Assembly: GCA_016866495.1 (NCBI GenBank)
Contig: VGMG01000002.1
Span: 1-64,000 of the forward strand
Length of the DNA: 64,000 bases
Direction of reading: 5' to 3'
DNA from: Chlamydiota bacterium
GTDB taxonomy: Bacteria > Chlamydiota > Chlamydiia > Chlamydiales > RGXB01
Shown: positions 26,112 through 33,700 of the stretch, piece by piece
Layout: each line of letters starts with the position of its first letter
Numbering within the stretch: the first letter of the stretch is position 1
Made by a program: the position numbers and the translations under genes
Notes under the pieces: model-generated
Told to the model about the DNA's origin: nothing
Database searches by the model: none
The model's input: only the letters and a program-made list of their open reading frames with translations

Positions 26112-26909
26112 GTGCTACAATTTTCGTACATAGTTAGCTCGTTTTTTGAAATCCTAATCATATCAGTTATGATGAACTATCTTTTGGCCTTTTTTTGGAA
26201 TACTAGGGCATTAGATACCTTCATTGGGCTTTCAGCTTTTATTACGCTTTATGCACTTTCTAGTTGGCTCGACTTTCCAGTTTTACATCAAATTCTCATT
26301 TTACTGACAAATGTTGCTCTAATTGCAGTAATTGTTATTTTTCAACCCGAACTTAGAGTGGCCTTGTCGAAGCTCTCTTTCAAAGGTCGCCGTTACAAAG
26401 AGATTCAGGAATTTGACCAATTCTTGGACGGTTTTGCGAAATCGGTTTACAATTTCGCCGATAAAGGGATAGGAGCTCTTATAGCAATCGAGAATGAGGA
26501 CAGCCTTGAGGAATTTGGCCCCAAAGGGGTGTTGATGCATGCACGCTTTTCCTCTGAGCTTCTTGAATCTATTTTTATTACTAGCACTCCGTTACATGAC
26601 GGGGCAGTTCTCATGCGTGAAAAAGAGATCATAGCAGCAGCCGTAATCCTTCCTCTGACCCAAGGATCGGGACTTGCAAAATCCATGGGTACACGCCATC
26701 GTGCGGCGATAGGTTTATCTGAAGTTTCAGATTCTATTGTGATAGTTGTTTCCGAAGAGACCCATTTCGTGTCGATTGCAAGAGATGGAATTTTGACAAA
26801 AAACATCAAAATAGACCGGTTTAAAGCTATTTTAAGAAGCATTTTTGCTCCTGAAAGAAGAGAGCAACTTGTCTGGTATAAAGAAATTCTCGACTGGTTT
26901 CGGCAATGA
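26112..26909 (+). CDS. cdaA: Diadenylate cyclase CdaA (DacA)
   Basis: Makes the second messenger c-di-AMP from two ATP. Three membrane helices (about 5-75) precede a DAC domain in which STPLHDGAVLM near residue 158 and GTRHRAAIGLSE near 195 hold the DGA and RHR catalytic motifs. 265 residues, GTG start. It overlaps the YbbR-domain gene by 4 bases, the usual cdaA-cdaR pairing. Confidence 0.93.
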   Translation: MLQFSYIVSSFFEILIISVMMNYLLAFFWNTRALDTFIGLSAFITLYALSSWLDFPVLHQILILLTNVALIAVIVIFQPELRVALSKLSFKGRRYKEIQEFDQFLDGFAKSVYNFADKGIGALIAIENEDSLEEFGPKGVLMHARFSSELLESIFITSTPLHDGAVLMREKEIIAAAVILPLTQGSGLAKSMGTRHRAAIGLSEVSDSIVIVVSEETHFVSIARDGILTKNIKIDRFKAILRSIFAPERREQLVWYKEILDWFRQ

Positions 26910-28147
26910 AGCAATTTTTACATGATCTTTTTTTAGAAAATATTCCAAGAAAACTTGTAGCGATCCTTACTGCGATCATCATTTTTTTCTTTGTGAATCA
27001 ATCATTGACTGTCACAAAAGTTGTCAATAACGTCTCGATTCGCCTGATCAACGTTCCTAGCCAAAAAACTGTGGAAGGACTTTTGCCAAACGGCTACCTG
27101 ATCAAAAAAATTGCGTTAACTCTTAATGGAAAAAAATCGGCTCTTGAAGAACTCTCCTCTACAGATCTAGAGGTTGTGATCGATCTTACCGCTAAAAAAG
27201 AAAGTTTTACAGCAACAATCACAGAAAAAAATCTGATCTCACTCAATCCCCAGATAAAAATCGCTCGGGATATTCGTAAAGTTTCTACAAGACAGGTCTT
27301 CATCCAACTTTTGAATTTAGTTGCAGAAAAGGTCCCTGTTTATCTTCTAAAACCTTCAGGTGAAGCCCCGAAAGGGTATCAATTTGTTGACATTCATCCT
27401 CACATGGTTTTTGTGGATGTCACAGGACCGGACGATCTGATAAAAAAATTGAAAGGGCAAGGTCTTGTAAAGGTTTTAAGCTTAAGTGATATTTCTAGTG
27501 AGGACCTGGATGGAATTGCCTCTAAAACTTCCAAAAACGATGTGATCACTTACAACGTTCCTCTGGATCAATGTTACGTCTACATCCCCTCTTTGGCACC
27601 CGATAAAAAATTCTATTTTGACCCCTCGTCAGAAAAAGTCAAAATTGATTTTTTGAGAACTCAAAGTTTGTTTGTGGAGACCAAGATCCCTGTAACTTTC
27701 TTTATACCCTCTAAACACACTAAAGAAATCGACGTGACCCAAATCAGCATACAAGAGAGCCCCTCTGTTACAACCTTTATGGATGTCAAAGTCCTCTCAC
27801 CAAAGATTTATGCCAAAAATGTAAGTCAGCCTTTCCTAGAAACGGTCCAATCGATGATGCAACTGATCGTTGTTCCCCCTCTCCTTTTGGGGCAGCGCCC
27901 TAGCTGGTCTATAGAGTTTATCGGCTCTAAAGAGCTTGAAGAAAAGTACGTCACAAGAATGATCCAGGAGAGTTCAGCAAGGCATAATGATCAGCCCGAG
28001 GCTATTCGGCGTGAATTATACAAAGCCCGTTTTAGAAATTATATGAATCAGATGATCCTCACTCTTGAGGATGGCACCCCTCTTGACTTTAATATCCAGT
28101 ATAAAAACTACAAAATTACCCTACTATCAAAATCCGATGCCAGCTAA
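26906..28147 (+). CDS. cdaR: YbbR-domain protein (CdaR-type)
   Basis: Membrane-anchored regulator of the diadenylate cyclase encoded immediately upstream. One N-terminal helix (LVAILTAIIIFFFVNQSL, about residue 17) is followed by repeated YbbR domains outside the membrane, at about 30-115, 120-220 and 235-330. 413 residues. Its last 11 bases overlap rsmE. Confidence 0.8.
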   Translation: MKQFLHDLFLENIPRKLVAILTAIIIFFFVNQSLTVTKVVNNVSIRLINVPSQKTVEGLLPNGYLIKKIALTLNGKKSALEELSSTDLEVVIDLTAKKESFTATITEKNLISLNPQIKIARDIRKVSTRQVFIQLLNLVAEKVPVYLLKPSGEAPKGYQFVDIHPHMVFVDVTGPDDLIKKLKGQGLVKVLSLSDISSEDLDGIASKTSKNDVITYNVPLDQCYVYIPSLAPDKKFYFDPSSEKVKIDFLRTQSLFVETKIPVTFFIPSKHTKEIDVTQISIQESPSVTTFMDVKVLSPKIYAKNVSQPFLETVQSMMQLIVVPPLLLGQRPSWSIEFIGSKELEEKYVTRMIQESSARHNDQPEAIRRELYKARFRNYMNQMILTLEDGTPLDFNIQYKNYKITLLSKSDAS

Positions 28148-28850
28148 TCGTTATTATACTCCTCAAGACATCTCGAAAGGATCGAGTATTCTTCTAGAAT
28201 CTGATGAGGCCCTGCATTTGAAAACGGTAATGCGAAATCAATTAGGCGATGCCGTCGAATTGGTGAATGGGAAAGGGTTACTTGGCTATGCAACGGTTTT
28301 CGAAATATCAAAAAAAGAGGTTGTGCTTAAAATAGAACATCTTGAGCGTCACCCTGAGCCAAGAACCGTTGAGCTTGGTATAGGGTTTCTTGTCCAAGAC
28401 CGTCTCGATCTACTTTTGGAGAAGGGGTGCGAATTAGGTCTTACAAAGATCTCCTTAATTAAAACCCAAAATACCTCAAAGGGAGGATTGACGGACGGAC
28501 AAATCGAAAGAATGCGCCGAGTTTTGATTGCCTCTTTGAAACAGTCAGGTCGTTTCTGGCTCCCGCAAATTGATCTTGTTCCAAGCTTAGAGGATTTTTT
28601 AGACGAGAGGGCTTTCACCTATTTTGGTGATATCGACCCCACCTCTCCCCCTTTTTTTGAAGCTTTTGACCTTAACACCCCGTTCAAGCTCCTGGTTGGA
28701 CCGGCGAAAGGTTTTTCCAAAGAGGAGGTCCTATTTCTAAAAGGAGAAAAAAACGTGTTTGGTGTCTATCTTAACCAGGCTACATTAAGAGCTGAAACTG
28801 CAGCAATTTTGATGGTGGGTCTTGCTACACATGCTTTTTTGCTAAAATAA
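28137..28850 (+). CDS. rsmE: 16S rRNA (uracil1498-N3)-methyltransferase RsmE
   Basis: SPOUT-family methyltransferase for 16S rRNA. 237 residues from ATG at 28137 (MPANRYYT, the typical family start); the in-frame ATG at 28065 would overlap cdaR by 83 bases and adds a non-conserved leader. KISLIKTQNT near residue 108 and LLVGPAKGFSKEEV near 183 are characteristic (VGPEGG is altered to VGPAKG). Its end overlaps the end of pyk by 26 bases on the other strand. Confidence 0.88.
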   Translation: MPANRYYTPQDISKGSSILLESDEALHLKTVMRNQLGDAVELVNGKGLLGYATVFEISKKEVVLKIEHLERHPEPRTVELGIGFLVQDRLDLLLEKGCELGLTKISLIKTQNTSKGGLTDGQIERMRRVLIASLKQSGRFWLPQIDLVPSLEDFLDERAFTYFGDIDPTSPPFFEAFDLNTPFKLLVGPAKGFSKEEVLFLKGEKNVFGVYLNQATLRAETAAILMVGLATHAFLLK

Positions 28851-30570
28851 CCCCATTCATTGGATCTAAAGTGACAAATAGCCCCTGCTGAATTCCGTGC
28901 ACATCCCCACGAGCTCTGTAGATGAAGGGGATATTGAATTTTTCCATCGCTTTAAGAAAGTTTTCTTCCTCTTCACTATTCTCCTTGTGACTAATAAAAA
29001 TCACTCCGGAGGCGTATTTGAGCATCGGAACATATTGTTGATTAAAATCTATGAGCAAAACGATGTTGTTTTTTGCCGCATGAGGAGAAATAGGATCCAA
29101 AGGATAATTATGAATGACAGGGGCCTCTATCACTTTGTCGCCTTTGCCGACGCCTCTCATGAGAACATCTCCAAGATTGATCAGCTGAATTGTATTCGTT
29201 GTTCCTGGACGATTGAAAGGGATACCAAAAGAGACCACTAAAAGATCCCCAAGTTTCACCCAATTTTTTTCTAAAGCGATCTTAGAGGCTAAACTAACCC
29301 CCTCCTCCAGATTCTTAAAATTTCCTAGAACTGGATAGACACCCCATTGGATTGCAAGCCGATGGAACGTTCTATCAGAGCTTGTTAGAGCAAAAACCGG
29401 ATTTGAAGGACGCAATGAACTTATGGTGCAGGCAGATTTACCCGTTGTAGAAAAAGAGAGAATTCCTTTGGTATTGGACTGCATCGAGAGGCTCACAGCA
29501 GCGTGCGAAATAGCGATATTCATATCGAGATGATTCTTGAAAGATTTTTCAAAAAAACTATGCGTGTAATCTATGTGCTCCTCGGCATCTATGATGATCC
29601 GACGCATCTGGTCTACCGTTTCTAGAGGGTATTTTCCTACAGCAGTCTCACCGGACAGCATTACTGCTGAAGCTGAGTCAAATATTGCGTTAGCTACATC
29701 ACTCACCTCTGCACGTGTGGGTCTAGGATTTTCGATCATAGACTCAAGCATTTGTGTTGCCACAATAGTAAACTTATTTGCCTCCTGCGCTCGACTTAGC
29801 AGCATCTTCTGAACTGAAGGGAGCGCCTCCATCTTCATCTCAATTCCAAGATCTCCCCTCGCAACCATGATCCCGTCTGCTTGCTGTAAGATGGATTCAT
29901 AATTGTCTAAAGATTTAAGCGTCTCAATTTTTGCAATGACTCCTACATCCTCAAAACCATTCTCCAATAAGAGCTGTTTGATGGCTAAAATATTGAATCT
30001 CGTTGTTACAAAAGAGACAGCGATTAAATCGATACCATTTTTGATCCCAAAAAGAATGTCTTCTCGGTCTCCATCTGTAAGATCAGGAATATCTAATTGC
30101 GCATCGGGTATATGACAATTTTTATTTTGTTTCAGAATTCTTTCGTTTTTAAATGCGATTTTGACCCCGGTTTCGTCTTTGGCTACACATTTGGCTACCA
30201 GATAACCATCATCAAAAAGCAGCTCCATACCCGGTTCAATTTTTTGGACAACATCCGAAGGACGTAGATGAAAATCCCCCTTGGGTCCGAGATGGTAGAT
30301 TTTATCTTTTTCGATTTTTAATTCTTTTTGAACAAAAGGCTCCACTCGAACTTCGTAACCTTTAGTATCAAGCATGATTGCAATAGGTTCTTTGAGCTCT
30401 TCACGAACTTTTTTGATCCGCTGAATTACCTCCAGATGCTCTTCGTGCGTTCCGTGGCTAAAATTTAACCTAAATACATTCACACCCGACTTGATAAGGT
30501 TTTTTATCATGTCCTCTTGTCTTGTACTTGGCCCAATCGTGGCGATGATCTTTGTACGTGGGTACCCCAT
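28825..30570 (-). CDS. pyk: Pyruvate kinase with extra C-terminal domain
   Basis: Converts phosphoenolpyruvate and ADP to pyruvate and ATP. RTKIIATIGPS near residue 5, IAMLDTKG near 65, MVARGDLGIEM near 240 and TIVATQMLESMI near 283 show the catalytic core. The 581-residue length exceeds the usual 470 by about 110 residues; the added segment (from about 470) has the flavour of the PEP-utiliser-like extra C-terminal domain of Bacillus pyruvate kinases, ending in TLDPMNGVI. The tail-to-tail overlap with rsmE makes the two transcripts antisense at their ends. Confidence 0.93.
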   Translation of the reverse strand: MGYPRTKIIATIGPSTRQEDMIKNLIKSGVNVFRLNFSHGTHEEHLEVIQRIKKVREELKEPIAIMLDTKGYEVRVEPFVQKELKIEKDKIYHLGPKGDFHLRPSDVVQKIEPGMELLFDDGYLVAKCVAKDETGVKIAFKNERILKQNKNCHIPDAQLDIPDLTDGDREDILFGIKNGIDLIAVSFVTTRFNILAIKQLLLENGFEDVGVIAKIETLKSLDNYESILQQADGIMVARGDLGIEMKMEALPSVQKMLLSRAQEANKFTIVATQMLESMIENPRPTRAEVSDVANAIFDSASAVMLSGETAVGKYPLETVDQMRRIIIDAEEHIDYTHSFFEKSFKNHLDMNIAISHAAVSLSMQSNTKGILSFSTTGKSACTISSLRPSNPVFALTSSDRTFHRLAIQWGVYPVLGNFKNLEEGVSLASKIALEKNWVKLGDLLVVSFGIPFNRPGTTNTIQLINLGDVLMRGVGKGDKVIEAPVIHNYPLDPISPHAAKNNIVLLIDFNQQYVPMLKYASGVIFISHKENSEEEENFLKAMEKFNIPFIYRARGDVHGIQQGLFVTLDPMNGVILAKKHV

Positions 30571-30770
30571 ATCTTTGGTTTATCGCTAAAGTCCCCTTTT
30601 AATTGCAAAAAATATCTCTCAAGAAAACGATCAAAAAAACCTGATACCCGACTACTAGAAATGGATCACGAATCTTTTCAAAAGGCTTGACTCCCTAAAA
30701 CCCCGAATTTTTCAGGAATAGTTAAGTAAAAAAATCCCCAAAGAGGGTATATTGGTTTAACCTCTACCAA
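30571..30770. other. Divergent intergenic region, pyk/uvrA
   Basis: A 200-base AT-rich region between divergent starts. I see no RNA gene. TATATT at 30748-30753 could be a -10 element for uvrA but has no convincing -35 partner. Confidence 0.3.
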
Positions 30771-33700
30771 TTGAATAACCCCCTTTATAAAGGTCAGTAC
30801 CACTCCATGGCTCACGACGAGATTCTTCTAAAAAATGTCCGTGTTCATAACCTCAAAGGGGTAGACCTTTGTCTTAAAACAAACCAGCTGATTGTATTTG
30901 CAGGAGTTTCAGGATCAGGAAAATCCTCGCTTGCCTTTGACACCATCTATATGGAGGGGCAAAGGCGGTATCTTGAGTCTTTGACTACCTTTGCAAAGCG
31001 CCATATTGGGGGGTTGAAAAAACCCGACGCTGACTTAATTCAGGGGCTTACACCCTGTATAGCGATCGAACAAAAAACTATAGGGCGTAATCCTCGATCT
31101 ACTGTCGGTACTATGACCGGTATCTACGATTTTTTACGAGTTCTATACGCAAGAATCGGTCAACCCCGCTGTCCTGACTCTTTAGAGGTGCTCTCAAAAC
31201 TCTCTAAAGAAAAAATTCACCAGATTATCCTTAAAGACTTTTTGGGTGAGGCGATCTACATTCTAGCTCCTGTTATCGAAAACAAAAAGGCCGAAAGTAG
31301 AGAGCTCATTCAAGGCTTTTACAAAAAAGGGTACACCCAAGCTCGACTGAACGGACGGTGGATAGAATTAGATAGCGATACCCAAATAGACCAACACCAA
31401 AATATCCAGCTGCAAATTGTTGTAGATAGGATAAAGGTGGAGACGAAAGGGGAAAAAAGGCTCATGGAGGCAATTGATAATGCCTTACGCATCGGTCAAA
31501 AGAAGTTGTCGATCATCGAAAGAGACTCTGGTAAAGAGACTTTTTTTTCCACAGAGAGCTACTCCTTTATATCAAAAAAGGGGTATCCCACACTTGAACC
31601 CTACCACTTCTCATTCAATCATCCGGAGGGTATGTGTCCTCACTGTCAGGGTCTTGGGACTATAAAAACTTTCCGATTGGAAGGGCTGGTAGATTTTGAA
31701 AAGAGTATCCCTGAGGGTGCACTTGATGCTATCACCCCATTTGATACACAAATTTGGGGAAATATCTATACAAACCTGGCACGCATTTATAAGTTTTCTC
31801 TACAGACGCCTCTCAAAGAGCTGTCTGATAAGGCCAAAAACATCCTATTTGATGGTGTCGATGAAAAATATCTCACAATGACTTTTGTTCATCCCAAGAC
31901 AAAAGAGAGATCGACCCAATACATTCCCTGGAAAGGAATTAAAGAGGAGTTAAAAAAACGCTACAACGAGGCAAAAAGCGATCAATATAAAGAAAAGCTG
32001 AAAGATTTTGTCATCGATATCCCCTGCTCTATTTGTGAAGGAGCTCGTATTGAGCGCTATCCTAAAGTGACCCTCTTTCACGAGAAAATGATTCATGAGC
32101 TTTCCCGTTTGTCCCTTATTGAGCTGAAAGAGTTTTTCTTAAATTCTTTGTTGGATCCCACAGACATTCCTATCGCCCAAGAGCTGATTCGTGAAATCCA
32201 AAGAAGACTTTTTTTTCTTATAGACGTTGGCGTTGGCTATCTTTCATTGGAAAGAACCTCCTCGACTTTGAGCGGGGGAGAAGCACAGAGGGTCCGCCTG
32301 GCATCTCAGCTTGGGCAGGGATTGGTGGGTACTACCTACATTCTCGATGAACCCAGCATTGGACTTCACCCCGCAGACAATCTCAAGCTTTTAAAAACTT
32401 TGAGAAATCTGACCCAGCAGGGCAACACCGTAATAGTCGTGGAGCATGATGAGGAGACGATTCGCCATGCCGATACGATTGTAGATGTTGGGCCTTACGG
32501 TGGAGAGGCTGGTGGACGGATTGTCGGTTTTGGAAAAGTTCAAGATTTAATAAATTCAGAGGACTCGGTGACAGGTAGATACCTGAGCCGAAAATCCCAA
32601 ATATCTATCCCCTTAAAAAGAAGAAAGCCCGCAGGATTTTTACAAATCAAAGGGGCCTGTCACCATAACTTAAAAAATATTGACGTCGCTTTTCCTTTGG
32701 GCGTTTTTTGTGCGGTGACCGGTGTCTCAGGTTCAGGAAAATCTTCTTTAGTGAATGACATTCTTTTCCCCGTGGTCAGCAACCATTTAATGCAATCAAG
32801 GCTAAGCTACGGCTCGTATAAGGGAATTGAAGGGCTCGAGCAGCTGGATAAAGTGATTATGATAGATCAGCAGCCGATTGGAAAAACTCCAAGATCCAAT
32901 CCTGCAACTTACATCAAAGTATTCGATGCCATTCGTGATCTTTTTGCCTCCCTCCCCGAAAGTTTAGCGCTGGGTTTTAAAGCGGGAAGGTTCAGCTTCA
33001 ATGTCAAAGAGGGCTCTTGTCTTACCTGTAAAGGTATGGGATTGATTCGTATAGACATGGATTTTCTAGAAGACAGCTGGGTTGAGTGTCCCCACTGTGA
33101 GGGGGAAAGATTTGATCCCAGAACTCTTTCGGTCAAATTTAAAGGGAAAAATATCTATGAGGTTTTAGAGCTGAGTGTCGATGAAGCTCTTACTCTTTTT
33201 GAGGCGATTCCCATGATCGCAAAAAAACTGAAGACTCTTCAGGAGGTGGGTCTAGGGTATATGAAAATTGGGCAGTCCTCCACTACCTTATCGGGAGGCG
33301 AGGCGCAAAGAATTAAGCTTGCAAAAGAGCTATCAAGGCCTAGTACCTCTAAAACGCTCTATTTATTGGATGAGCCCTCTACCGGTTTACACTTCGATGA
33401 CATCAAAAAAATGATCAAAATTCTAGAGCGCTTGGTAGAAAAACAAAACACTGTTGTAGTGATTGAGCACAACTTAGATCTGATCAAAATAGCAGACTGG
33501 ATTATCGATTTAGGGCCTAAAGGGGGAAGTGAAGGGGGCTTTATCATGGCGGAAGGGACGCCTGAATCGATAGCCCAGGTGGACTCTTTAACGGGTAAAT
33601 TTGTGAAAGATGCGCTTGAGGATTCTTTGAAATTTACCACTCATGATGTGATAAGTGATGAAAAACCCATCACCCACATCGAAGTAAAAAACGCGACCCA

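Noticed and set aside
28065-28136. Extended RsmE start at 28065
   Set aside because: The added residues are out-of-frame cdaR sequence and unlike the family start; ATG at 28137 gives MPANRYYT.
28825-28850. rsmE/pyk 3' overlap taken as a sign of a frameshift or misassembly
   Set aside because: Both proteins reach natural C-terminal motifs and have plausible lengths, so a true convergent overlap is more likely.
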